Below, piece by piece: positions 16,359-25,000 of a stretch of 64,000 bases of DNA (position 1 is its first letter; the number at the start of each line of letters is the position of its first letter). The stretch lies in assembly GCF_033001325.1 (NCBI RefSeq), contig NZ_CP133111.1, positions 4,852,501-4,916,500 of the forward strand. The letters run 5' to 3'. This DNA comes from Rhodopseudomonas sp. BAL398. Its GTDB lineage: Bacteria; Pseudomonadota; Alphaproteobacteria; Rhizobiales; Xanthobacteraceae. The translations under genes were made by a program, and so were the position numbers. The notes below the pieces were generated by a model. It searched no databases. It had not been told where the DNA came from and worked only from the letters and a program-made list of their open reading frames with translations.

Positions 16359-17555
16359 ATGACCATGAGCGCAACCGAGGGCGCGGACGCCGCCATCGCG
16401 GCAGGCTCTTTGGCAATGCTGCGCCAACCGACGGTCCATTACGGCGTCCATGCCGAGGAGGCCATCCCGCGCCTTGCAAGGGAACGAAACAGCCGCCGCA
16501 TCCTTCCGATCGTCACGTCCTCGCTCCTGAACAGTCCCAAGGTAAAAGGCAGCCTCGCCGCTCTCGGACCATCGACGCTGCCGATCTTCAGCGACCTGAA
16601 ACCCCACACGCCCTTCGACGGCGTGATCGCGTTGATCGAGACGATCGAGCGCACGAAGCCCGACCTGATCGTCGTTTTCGGCGGCGGCAGTGCGATCGAC
16701 GCGGCCAAGATCGCCGGGCTCGCGGCCGGAAACACCGCTCGCGACCGGGAGGCGCTGCTGGCGCTTCGTGCCGTGCCGGACAGTCAGGGCGTGACGCAAC
16801 CTTCCCCCGGCTGCCGCGCCGTTCCGATCCTCGCCGTGCCGACCACGCTTTCCGCCGCGGAGTTCGGCATTATCGGCGGCGCCACCGACGTTCAAACCGG
16901 CATCAAACACATCTTCAAGTCCGACACGCTGGCTCCCGACATCATTGTCTATGACCCATGGCTTGGCGCGCAAACGCCGCTCGATCTTTGGCTCTCGACC
17001 GGCATTCGCTCGGTGGATCACGGCATTGAAACCGTGCTCTCGCGCGACGCAAATCCGTTGACCGACGCGCTCGCGTTGCGGGGGCTTGCGCTGTTGCGCG
17101 AGGGGCTGGCTTCCGCGCACGTCGCTCCCGACAACATCGCGGCGCGCCACCATTGCCAGCTGGGTGTATGGCTCGCCGGTTCCAGCATCGGCCGGGTGCG
17201 TTACGGCGCGAGCCATGGGCTCGGCCATCAGCTTGGTGCCGTGGCGGGCGTACCTCATGGGATGACCTCCTGTGTACTTCTGCCGGCGGTTCTCGCTTTC
17301 AATGCGCCGGTCTCGGCCGCTCGCCAGGCCGAGATCGCCACCGCACTCGGCCAATCGGGAAAACCCGCCGCCGACGTGGTCCGACAGTTCATCCACTCGC
17401 TGGGCCTGCCGACGCGACTGTCGGAGTTGGACGTTGACGAACGGACTCTCCCTCGCGTGGCCGAGACCGGCTTGAACAATGCTTTCGTCAAGGCCAATCT
17501 TCGACCGATTGAATCGGTCGAAGACGTCATGGCCATCCTTCGCGCGGCGTCTTGA
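16359..17555 (+). CDS. Iron-containing alcohol dehydrogenase (maleylacetate reductase/4-hydroxybutyrate dehydrogenase family)
   Basis: A 398-residue NAD(P)-dependent group III alcohol dehydrogenase. The dinucleotide motif FGGGSAIDAAK is near residue 109, and the metal site appears as DHGIETVLSRDANP and GASHGLGHQLGAVAGVPHG, with His residues spaced as in maleylacetate reductases. The start follows GGGAGG. It is divergent from the kinase/dehydrogenase operon under a shared GntR-type regulator and ends 11 bases from the convergent binding-protein gene. Oxidation of an omega- or 4-hydroxy acid would fit the neighbourhood; maleylacetate reduction is the main alternative. Confidence 0.85.
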   Translation: MTMSATEGADAAIAAGSLAMLRQPTVHYGVHAEEAIPRLARERNSRRILPIVTSSLLNSPKVKGSLAALGPSTLPIFSDLKPHTPFDGVIALIETIERTKPDLIVVFGGGSAIDAAKIAGLAAGNTARDREALLALRAVPDSQGVTQPSPGCRAVPILAVPTTLSAAEFGIIGGATDVQTGIKHIFKSDTLAPDIIVYDPWLGAQTPLDLWLSTGIRSVDHGIETVLSRDANPLTDALALRGLALLREGLASAHVAPDNIAARHHCQLGVWLAGSSIGRVRYGASHGLGHQLGAVAGVPHGMTSCVLLPAVLAFNAPVSAARQAEIATALGQSGKPAADVVRQFIHSLGLPTRLSELDVDERTLPRVAETGLNNAFVKANLRPIESVEDVMAILRAAS

Positions 17556-17566
17556 TTGCTCAGAAT

Positions 17567-18772
17567 TTACGGCTTCTTGATCATCGGACACTCACTATCG
17601 GCGAGCGGCCGGGCTGCCTCTTCGGCCGGAATCGTCGCAATCTTTTCGTAGTAGTCCCATGGGCCCTTCGACTCTTTCGGGCTCTTAACGCGGAACACGT
17701 AAAAATCGCGGAGTACGCGGCCGTCTTCGCGGATACGTCCGTTCTTGGTCATGAAGTCGTTGATTGGCAACTCCTTCATCTTCGCCATCACGACCGCGGA
17801 GTCCGTCGTCCCCGACGCCTTGATCGCCTTGAGATAATGCATGACGCTGCCATAGACGCCGGCGGGCACCATGTGCGGCATGACCTTGTTGCGCTCGAAG
17901 AACCGCTTCGACCAGGCGCGAGTTTCGTCGTTCATGTCCCAATAGAACGATTCGGTGACGAGAAGTCCCTGCGCCGTGGCGAGCCCAAGACCGTGAACAT
18001 CGGGCAGCAGCGTCAAAAGCCCGACCATTTGCTGCTTGTCGGTGATGCCGAATTCTCTGCCGGCCTTGACGGCATTCTTGGTGTCCTCGCCGGCATTGGC
18101 GAGGGCGATGACCTTGGCGCCGGAGGTTTGCGCTTGAAGAATATAGCTGGCGAAATCGGATGAATTGGCCGGATGTAACACCTCGCCTAGCACCTTGCCG
18201 TTTTCGGCCTCGACCGCGGTCGAGGAATCGCGGGTCAGAGCGTGCCCAAAGGCGTTATCGGATGAGATGAAAAACCAGCTGTCCCCGCCACGCTTCACGA
18301 TCGCTCGGCTGGTACCGGCCGTGAGCGCATAAGTATCGTAGGTCCAATGCACGCTGGTCGGAGAACATGCCTTGCCGGTTATGTCGGAAGACCCAGCCCC
18401 GGAGTAGATCACAATCTTGCCTCGCTCGCGCGCGAGTTCCTGCACGGCCAAAGCGACCGACGAAACCGCAACGTCGAGAATCGCCGTCACGCCGTCAACG
18501 TCGAACCATTTACGGGCGATCGTCGCGCCGATGTCAGGCTTGTTTTGATGATCCGCGGAGACCACCTCTATCTTGCGGCCGAGAACCGTTCCGCCGAAAT
18601 CCTCAACCGCCATTCGGGCAGCATCGACCGAGCCCGGGCCGTCGATCGCCGCATAGGGGCCGGATTGGTCATTGAGGATTCCAATCTTGATCGGACCATC
18701 CTTGGCGGCAAACGCCGGTGATCCCAGTAGCGCAATCACGGCTCCTATACAGAGCACATTCATATTTCTCAT
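17567..18772 (-). CDS. Liv-type ABC substrate-binding protein (paralogue of 10042)
   Basis: A 401-residue periplasmic binding protein with a signal peptide ending at AFAA (about residue 22). The frame then reads IKIGILNDQSGPYAAIDGPG, ADHQNKPDIG and VHWTYDTYAL, and shares most conserved blocks with the protein at 10042. The ATG at 18772 has GGGAGG seven bases upstream. It is the last gene of the long minus-strand operon, 35 bases after the MaoC-like gene. The two paralogues probably bind related ligands for one shared permease. It ends 11 bases from the convergent alcohol dehydrogenase gene. Confidence 0.88.
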   Translation of the reverse strand: MRNMNVLCIGAVIALLGSPAFAAKDGPIKIGILNDQSGPYAAIDGPGSVDAARMAVEDFGGTVLGRKIEVVSADHQNKPDIGATIARKWFDVDGVTAILDVAVSSVALAVQELARERGKIVIYSGAGSSDITGKACSPTSVHWTYDTYALTAGTSRAIVKRGGDSWFFISSDNAFGHALTRDSSTAVEAENGKVLGEVLHPANSSDFASYILQAQTSGAKVIALANAGEDTKNAVKAGREFGITDKQQMVGLLTLLPDVHGLGLATAQGLLVTESFYWDMNDETRAWSKRFFERNKVMPHMVPAGVYGSVMHYLKAIKASGTTDSAVVMAKMKELPINDFMTKNGRIREDGRVLRDFYVFRVKSPKESKGPWDYYEKIATIPAEEAARPLADSECPMIKKP

Positions 18773-18807
18773 TATCTGCCTCCCTTTCTGATCTTGGATT
18801 TGCCTTC

Positions 18808-19266
18808 TCAACTGCCGTCTTGCGGCCGCAGCTTGATCAGCGCATCGGAGCGTCCACGCTGGATGATTTCGTGGCGCTGGTTTCGAACCTCGAATTCTCG
18901 GTCGATCACACCGCCGGTTCCATTTTTGGTGAGGCGCTTTCCGATGATGGTCATGCGAACGCTGAGCGTATCGCCGACGAATATGGGGCCGAGGAATCGC
19001 CACTGATCGACCGAAAGCATCGCGACAACGGAGTCTTCGAAGATGCCCCAGCGGCTCATCGCGCCTGTGACGAGAGCTATGCCGAAGACACCGCCCACGA
19101 CCCGCCGGCCGAATTGAGTGGTCCTGGCGTATTCCTCGTCGGAGTGCAGAGGATGCCAATCGCCCGACAGCATGCAGAAAAGGGAAAGGTCGGTTTCCGT
19201 CACCGTGCGGCCGGGGCTGTCGAAGGTCCGCCCGTCGTCGAAATCCTCGTAGTAAAGCGACTTCAT
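18808..19266 (-). CDS. MaoC-like hot-dog-fold dehydratase/hydratase
   Basis: A 152-residue single hot-dog-domain protein of the MaoC type, which hydrates enoyl-CoA (R-specific) or dehydrates hydroxyacyl-CoA. The hydratase-2-like motif LSGDWHPLHSDEEYA holds the catalytic Asp and His, followed by QFGRRVVGGVFGIALVTGAM. The ATG overlaps the ligase stop by four bases (ATGA), so translation is coupled. It probably acts on the product of the neighbouring CoA ligase. Confidence 0.83.
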   Translation of the reverse strand: MKSLYYEDFDDGRTFDSPGRTVTETDLSLFCMLSGDWHPLHSDEEYARTTQFGRRVVGGVFGIALVTGAMSRWGIFEDSVVAMLSVDQWRFLGPIFVGDTLSVRMTIIGKRLTKNGTGGVIDREFEVRNQRHEIIQRGRSDALIKLRPQDGS

Positions 19267-20867
19267 TTCCCAGCTCCCGTACTCGGCGCGCCAGAGCGCT
19301 CGGCCCGCGCATCCCATGCCTTGTCGTTCGGCAAGGCCCGCAGCTTGTGCCGTTCGATCTCCTGTTTGGCGGCCGACCGCGGCAACGTGGGAACAAACTC
19401 CACGAATCGCGGCACCTTGAAGCGTGCAAGTCGCGCCGTGCACCACGCGATGACAGCATCGGGCGTCAGCGCGGCGCTCTCGGCCGGAATGATGAAGATC
19501 TTGACGTCTTCCTCGCCGAGTTCGGCGGGTACGCCCACTACGGCGGCCTCGGCTACGCCGGGACATGCGCACGCGACCGACTCGACCTCATAGGCCGAGA
19601 CGTTCTCGCCCCGACAACGGAGCCAATGCGCCTGCCTGCCGACAAAATGCAGGAAGCCCTTCTCGTCGACACGCCCGAGATCACCGGTGTGCAGCCAAAG
19701 GTTCGACCAGCACTCGAGCGTGCGGACCGGGTCATTGTGATAACGCAGCATGAAGGTGTAGGGCAGGCGCGGGCGAAGCACGATTTCCCCGATTTCACCG
19801 GGCGCTTTTTCCTGATCGACCGAATCGACGACCCGGAAATCCGCCCAGCGGCCCGGCTCGCCATGCGCATCAGGTTGAGCGCTATCCGGCTTCGTATAGG
19901 TGATCAAAACGCCTCCCGCCTCGGTGAGAGAGTAAAGGTTCACCATCTTGATGCCGAAGCGGCGGCTGAAGGTCGGAGCCACGCCCGGCGGCACCTGGCC
20001 CGTTACGCCGACCGAGGCGCGAACACGATGATCGCGATCGGCTGGGCTTTCAGGTTGTTGTGTCAGCACGGTTACCATGGTGCCGACGGGATCGATCAGG
20101 GTTGCGCCTCTCGACTTGGCGCGTGCCCAGAAGCGCGTTGCGCTGAAACGCCGCTCAAGGGTGGTCGGAATGTCGGTCACAAGCGGACCCATGACGCCAA
20201 GCATTGTGCCGCCGACATGGAACAGGGGCAGCACGGAGTATTGGTGATCTTCCGCCCCGACATCGAACGCATCCTGGAACCGGTATCCCGCCGCCAGGAA
20301 AGCAAAATGCGGCATCACGACGCCCTTCGGTCGTCCTGTCGTCCCGCCGGTGTAGATGATCACGCCGGCGTCCTGCGGCGCGACGTCGACCTGCGGCGCG
20401 CTCGCGCCGCTCGAAAGGAAGCCGCCCCACGACTGAAATCTGTCCGCGCCTTCTGTCGAAATGCGCGTCGTCGGAAGTGGTACATCCTCGGGACAGTCAC
20501 GAAAGCGAGCCGCAGTGTCCGCCTCGACAAAGAGCGCCTTCGGCGCGGCATCGCGCACGGTGTAGAACAGGTCGTCGCCCACGAGACCGGTATTGAGAGG
20601 GACCCAAATCGCGCCGAGTTTGACCGTCCCGAACCACACAATGAGCTGCTCGATCCGCCCGTCCATCATGCTGCAGACCCGGTCGCCCGGACCGACTCCA
20701 CTGGCGGACAGCCCAGCCGCCATCCGGTCGGACTCCCGATCGATCTCGCCCCAGGACGTCAGCGTTCCGGCGACGTCCACACGGGGTGCATCGCCATGTT
20801 GTTCGGCGCGCGCGCGCATCAGCGCGTGGATGGAATTCCAGGGTACCTCAGTGCCAAGAATGCGCAT
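19263..20867 (-). CDS. Acyl-CoA synthetase (AMP-forming), CaiC/cyclohexanecarboxylate-CoA-ligase-like
   Basis: A 534-residue adenylate-forming enzyme. IIYTGGTTGRPKGVVMP is the ATP loop, HTGDLGRVDEKGFLHFVGR leads to the hinge, and RCRGENVSAYEVESVA is the C-domain motif. The C-terminus reads LPRSAAKQEIERHKLR, where most relatives have P-x-T-x-T-G-K; the Lys is kept but the Gly is not. It is 19 bases downstream of livH and overlaps the MaoC-like gene. The acid activated is unknown; crotonobetaine-like or alicyclic acids are activated by similar enzymes. Confidence 0.87.
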   Translation of the reverse strand: MRILGTEVPWNSIHALMRARAEQHGDAPRVDVAGTLTSWGEIDRESDRMAAGLSASGVGPGDRVCSMMDGRIEQLIVWFGTVKLGAIWVPLNTGLVGDDLFYTVRDAAPKALFVEADTAARFRDCPEDVPLPTTRISTEGADRFQSWGGFLSSGASAPQVDVAPQDAGVIIYTGGTTGRPKGVVMPHFAFLAAGYRFQDAFDVGAEDHQYSVLPLFHVGGTMLGVMGPLVTDIPTTLERRFSATRFWARAKSRGATLIDPVGTMVTVLTQQPESPADRDHRVRASVGVTGQVPPGVAPTFSRRFGIKMVNLYSLTEAGGVLITYTKPDSAQPDAHGEPGRWADFRVVDSVDQEKAPGEIGEIVLRPRLPYTFMLRYHNDPVRTLECWSNLWLHTGDLGRVDEKGFLHFVGRQAHWLRCRGENVSAYEVESVACACPGVAEAAVVGVPAELGEEDVKIFIIPAESAALTPDAVIAWCTARLARFKVPRFVEFVPTLPRSAAKQEIERHKLRALPNDKAWDARAERSGAPSTGAGK

Positions 20868-20886
20868 TGATCTCTCGCTTGTTTTC

Positions 20887-21765
20887 TTACAGCTTTTGAG
20901 CTGCCGGAGTGCCCAACAGGCCGGTTGGTTTCACCAAAAGAACCGCGATGACGATGAGGTAGCTGAGGCTTGGCGCCCACAGGGCGGGCAGCACCGCGAT
21001 CCACAGGCTCTCGCAAATGCCGAGAATGGTCCCGCCGATCACCGCACCGGGAAGGCTTGTCAGCCCGCCAAGCGCCGCAGCCGCGAAGCCCTTGATCAGA
21101 AGCCAACCGAAGCCTGGATCGACAAGCGTCAGCGGCGCATAGAGAATGCCCGCGATGGCGCCAAGTGCCGTCCCCATCGTGACAGCAATGGCGAAAACCA
21201 TGCTGGTGCGAATGCCACACAAATTTGCGCCCATCTCGTTCTGCGACAGCGCCCGCATCGCCTTGCCCCAGCGCGTCCAGCGAAAGAAGGCCGCAAGCAG
21301 CACCATCACTACGACGGCTCCGGCAACAATGAGGAGTTGCTGACCGGTGATCACGACGGGTGTGGAAAATACAGGCCGCAACCGTTCGCTCGGCGGAAAG
21401 TAATAGCTTCCGGCCCCCCAGATAATCGTCGCGGCGCCGTTGATGATGTTGGCGACCGCGAGCGTCGCCAACACCTGAATCATATGGGGTGCAGTCAGAA
21501 GCCTCCGGTAAGCCAACTCGCTGACCATAAGGCCGACTGCAGTCACCGCGAGGATGCCAAGAAGTCCGGCGACCGGATAGCTGAGGCCAAACCGGTTGAC
21601 CCCAGTCACGCACACATAAGCGCCGAGAAGAATGGCGCTGCCGTGGGCGAAGTTGATGACCCTGGTCGCCTTGAAAACGACGACCAGTCCGAGGCCGACC
21701 AGTGCATAGATCGCACCGCTCACCACCCCGGCCACCAGCAATTGTGGAAGCATCAACAGCGACAT
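20887..21765 (-). CDS. livH: Liv-type ABC transporter permease (LivH)
   Basis: A 292-residue inner-membrane permease with about eight hydrophobic helices. The N-terminal YALVGLGLVVVFKATRVINF, followed by AHGSAILLGAYV, is the LivH signature, and KGFAAAALGGLTSLPGAVIGG near the end contacts the ATPases. The start ATG at 21765 is one base after the preceding binding-protein stop. Its usual partners livM, livG and livF lie 5 kb upstream in the same direction, split off by the ligase, OB-fold and thiolase genes. Confidence 0.9.
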   Translation of the reverse strand: MSLLMLPQLLVAGVVSGAIYALVGLGLVVVFKATRVINFAHGSAILLGAYVCVTGVNRFGLSYPVAGLLGILAVTAVGLMVSELAYRRLLTAPHMIQVLATLAVANIINGAATIIWGAGSYYFPPSERLRPVFSTPVVITGQQLLIVAGAVVVMVLLAAFFRWTRWGKAMRALSQNEMGANLCGIRTSMVFAIAVTMGTALGAIAGILYAPLTLVDPGFGWLLIKGFAAAALGGLTSLPGAVIGGTILGICESLWIAVLPALWAPSLSYLIVIAVLLVKPTGLLGTPAAQKL

Positions 21766-21766
21766 T

Positions 21767-22975
21767 TTATTCAATCGCAACCGGAGCCGCCGCCTTTTCG
21801 TCGCCCGGCCAATAGCCGGGCATGGCGAGCGTTTCGACCCCATCGACAATCTTGTAGATGCTCAGGCCGCGCCCTCCCGCATGATTTCCTGGTGTGAATG
21901 TCAGCGGATAACTCAAGGCGTGGCTATTCAGATTGGTAATGTGATCGAGTGCTGCCGCAAGCTTGTCGGGCGTGACATCCTTTCCGAGACTGCGGATCGC
22001 CTCGACCAGAGTTTCGGCAGCTCCGACGCCGGACACGACCAGCGGGTTGAACGTTACGTCGGGGTACTTCGCGCGCATTTCGTCCATCATCGGTTTCATC
22101 CGCGGGCCGTCGAGGACGTCTCTGGCGAGCATGCTGCCGAAATAATGCGCGAGCGCGCTCTGTGGGAGCGAGCGGTATATGCTGCTGTCGGTTACGGATG
22201 CCGAGGTCACAATCGTCGCTTTGAGGCCAAGGTCCTCGGCCTGACGGAGCAGGATTTGCGCCGGCACCTGGTAGAGAAAGGCAATCACCACATCTGGATT
22301 GGCGGCCTTGAGCTTCAGAATTTGCGCGGTCGCGTCGGTACCGCGCGACTCCAACGTCTCGTCGGCGACGATCTTCTGTCCGTACTGCGCCAGCATGGCA
22401 TCAACGCCTTGGCGGCCTTCCTTGCCATACACGTCGGTCTGACCGATGAATGCCACTCTTTGCGGTTTGAGAACGTTCATCGCAAAGTTGACGAGGGCTC
22501 CGCCTTGCGCATGCACGGACGGCGCCACGAAGAAGAAGTTCGGCTTCAATCCGCCGAGTTGCGACGAACTGGACGTATAGCCACCGCTCGAGAACGACAT
22601 GAACGGCAACGGCGTCGTTGGTGCGACAGCATCGCGAACCGCGACAGCGGCTGACGAACACGTCAGCCCGAGCACCGCGACGACCGAGCGCTCCGAGGCA
22701 AGCTTGGTTGCGACACCGACCGACTGTTTGGGCGAGCATCCGTCGTCTTCAGCGACGACTTCCAGCTTGCGCCCGTTGATACCGCCTGACGCGTTGACCT
22801 TGTCGAAGACGTAGCGAACGCCGGTGAGGCTGGGTACGCCATATTGCGAATAGGCGCCGCTCAGCGAATCCTGCACGGCAACGCGGATGCTGGTGTCGGT
22901 TACGCCATAGACGCCTTGTGCCCAACCGGCAGCTGGTGCAAGTGCAACAACCGTCGCCAAAATCACCGCTCTCAT
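21767..22975 (-). CDS. Liv-type ABC substrate-binding protein
   Basis: A 402-residue periplasmic binding protein with a signal peptide ending at GWAQ (about residue 20). It contains YGVTDTSIRVAVQDSLSGAY, FDKVNASGGINGRKLEVV and EDDGCSPKQSV, the standard lobe I text of the family, plus AFIGQTDVYGKEG in lobe II. It is a different subfamily from the pair at 10042 and 17567. It adjoins livH by one base and follows the CoA ligase by 13 bases, so it is probably the main receptor of this transporter. The ligand is unknown. Confidence 0.9.
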   Translation of the reverse strand: MRAVILATVVALAPAAGWAQGVYGVTDTSIRVAVQDSLSGAYSQYGVPSLTGVRYVFDKVNASGGINGRKLEVVAEDDGCSPKQSVGVATKLASERSVVAVLGLTCSSAAVAVRDAVAPTTPLPFMSFSSGGYTSSSSQLGGLKPNFFFVAPSVHAQGGALVNFAMNVLKPQRVAFIGQTDVYGKEGRQGVDAMLAQYGQKIVADETLESRGTDATAQILKLKAANPDVVIAFLYQVPAQILLRQAEDLGLKATIVTSASVTDSSIYRSLPQSALAHYFGSMLARDVLDGPRMKPMMDEMRAKYPDVTFNPLVVSGVGAAETLVEAIRSLGKDVTPDKLAAALDHITNLNSHALSYPLTFTPGNHAGGRGLSIYKIVDGVETLAMPGYWPGDEKAAAPVAIE

Positions 22976-22988
22976 TTCGTTCTCCCTT

Positions 22989-24581
22989 TCAGATCACGGC
23001 TTGTTTTGCCAGTTTCTTGAGTTCAAATTTTTGGACCTTGCCGAGTGGCGTCATTGGGAAGTCCTCGACAAAGTGAAATCGCGCCGGAATTTTGTATTTG
23101 GCGATCCGTTCCGTACAGAAGCGCGTCAGATTGTCTGGATCGGGCTTCGCTCCCGCGCGAAGCTGGACGAAAGCAACGGGCAGCTCGCCCATGCGCTCGT
23201 CGTTAATTCCAACAATGTGGGCCTGAACGACATCGGGATGTTCGGCCAATAGCGCTTCGATCTCGACCGGATACACGTTGAACCCGCCCACGAGAATCAT
23301 GTCGGTGACCCTGCCGGTAATTCGAATGTTGCCGTCGCGGCCCAGCACGCCCAGATCGCCGGTTCGAAACCAGCCGTCGCTGAAAGGCTTGGTCAGGCCG
23401 TCGTGCCCAGCAAAATAGCCCAGCATGACGTTGGAGCCGCGAACGCAGATTTCGCCATCGATCTCCGGCGCGAGAACGGCCGGGGACGCCGGCTCACAAA
23501 TACGGACTTCCACGCCGGGCAGCGGCCGGCCGACAGTCCCCGTGACGATCTCCACCGGATCGCCGATACGGGTGAGAGTGATGACCGCGCAAGTTTCCGA
23601 CATTCCGTAGCCGCTGAGGAGATCGCGTACTCCAAGTTGGCCGATGATGGCGTCTGCAAGTTGCGGAGGGCAGGGCGCACCGCCGACGATCCCCGTGCGC
23701 AACGAAGCGGTTCGCTCCGGACGAAACTCGGGATGATTCAGCAACATAAGATACATGGTCGGAACGCCGTAAATGACGTTACAACTCTCGCGCTCGATCG
23801 TCGCCAACGCGGCGCCGGCCTCGAAGGTTGGCATGACGACCAGGCAAGCATCATGGGTCCAGCTGGCGACCAGCGCATTGCAACACCCGAACACGGAGGG
23901 CAATGGCGCGCCGTACAGGACGCGTTCATTCGGAGAGATCCGCATCACGTCACCCACACTGCGCTCGGTCGAGATGATGGCGCTGTGGCTCAGCATGGCC
24001 CCTTTAGGCACACCCGTGGTTCCGCTGGTAAAAATGCAAACCGCCGGGTCGTCGGGCTCGACCAGCGCGGTCGCAAGATCGAAATACGCCTCATCGAGTT
24101 CCTCGGCGCTGGCCAGGAACTTCGACCATCCCACGACGTCACGATGACGGCTGCCGTCAAACGAGACGAGCCGACGCAGCGACGGTGCGCGCTCGATCTT
24201 TCCTTCGCCGATGTCGGGAAACGCAATCTGCAGAATGGAGTCGAGATCGACTTTGAGATAGGTTTTTTGAAAGAACAATATGGTCGGCTCGGCGCGCTCC
24301 ACGATATTGCCGAGTTCGGTTGCGCCGTAGCGACTTTGAATCGGGACAAAGATCGCACCGATCAGCGTCGTCGCCAATTCGACGAGCACGAACTCCGGCC
24401 GGTTCGGGACCCAGATGCAGACGCGGTCGCCTCGTCGTACGCCTGCGCTCAGCAGAGCGCGCGCTACGCGACGCGCTTGCGTAACGAATTCCTGGCCACT
24501 GAAGGTGCGTCCTTCGTACGACAGAACAGGACGATCTCCGCGTGCGGCAACCTGTTCAGCCAGCTCCCGAAAAGTCTGCAT
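22989..24581 (-). CDS. Acyl-CoA synthetase (AMP-forming), FadD-like
   Basis: A 530-residue adenylate-forming CoA ligase. IFTSGTTGVPKGAMLSH is the ATP loop, GYGMSETCAVITLTRIG the adenine motif, and FRTGDLGVLGRDGNIRITGR with DMILVGGFNVYPVEIEALL the hinge. It ends FPMTPLGKVQKFELKKL with the catalytic Lys. It begins two bases after the OB-fold gene stop. It is the third CoA ligase in 12 kb, so this locus may activate more than one acid or act at more than one stage of one pathway. Confidence 0.89.
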   Translation of the reverse strand: MQTFRELAEQVAARGDRPVLSYEGRTFSGQEFVTQARRVARALLSAGVRRGDRVCIWVPNRPEFVLVELATTLIGAIFVPIQSRYGATELGNIVERAEPTILFFQKTYLKVDLDSILQIAFPDIGEGKIERAPSLRRLVSFDGSRHRDVVGWSKFLASAEELDEAYFDLATALVEPDDPAVCIFTSGTTGVPKGAMLSHSAIISTERSVGDVMRISPNERVLYGAPLPSVFGCCNALVASWTHDACLVVMPTFEAGAALATIERESCNVIYGVPTMYLMLLNHPEFRPERTASLRTGIVGGAPCPPQLADAIIGQLGVRDLLSGYGMSETCAVITLTRIGDPVEIVTGTVGRPLPGVEVRICEPASPAVLAPEIDGEICVRGSNVMLGYFAGHDGLTKPFSDGWFRTGDLGVLGRDGNIRITGRVTDMILVGGFNVYPVEIEALLAEHPDVVQAHIVGINDERMGELPVAFVQLRAGAKPDPDNLTRFCTERIAKYKIPARFHFVEDFPMTPLGKVQKFELKKLAKQAVI

Positions 24582-24583
24582 CG

Positions 24584-24997
24584 CTAGACACCTGCTCGAC
24601 GGAAACGCGGGAGGGTGACATCACCGACGTCCTCGAAGACGACCTCCACCCTGTCGTCGATCTTGGTTTGAAGCGCGTTCGGGCCGACGATGTTGCTCAT
24701 CATGATCGGGCCTTCATCGACTTCGATCAGTGCCAAGGCATAAGGCGTTGCCGATGCAAAGACGGGCGTCGCCGGCCGGTGCACGACGGTCACGGAATGG
24801 ACGCGGCCGCGGCCGCTAAGCTCGGTCCAGGCCAGGTTCTCGCTGGAGCAGACCGGGCAGATATAGACCGGGTAGAAAGTCAGATTGCCGCAATCTTCGC
24901 ATTTCTGCATCAGCAGCCGGCGATCTCGGCAACCGTCCCAGAACGGCTTCGAAACGTCGGTCGGACGGGGGGCGATGGTGGGCATAACAGAGCTCAT
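24584..24997 (-). CDS. Zn-ribbon/OB-fold (DUF35, ChsH2-like) protein
   Basis: A 137-residue protein with a rubredoxin-like zinc ribbon (Cys33, Cys36, Cys47, Cys50: KCEDCG and YICPVCSS) followed by an OB fold (WTELSGRGRVHSVTVVHRP). Proteins of this family bind thiolase-like partners and hold acyl-CoA; ChsH2 with Ltp2 in steroid side-chain breakdown is the best known case. It is three bases downstream of the thiolase-like gene, the expected pairing. Confidence 0.88.
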   Translation of the reverse strand: MSSVMPTIAPRPTDVSKPFWDGCRDRRLLMQKCEDCGNLTFYPVYICPVCSSENLAWTELSGRGRVHSVTVVHRPATPVFASATPYALALIEVDEGPIMMSNIVGPNALQTKIDDRVEVVFEDVGDVTLPRFRRAGV

Positions 24998-25000
24998 GGA

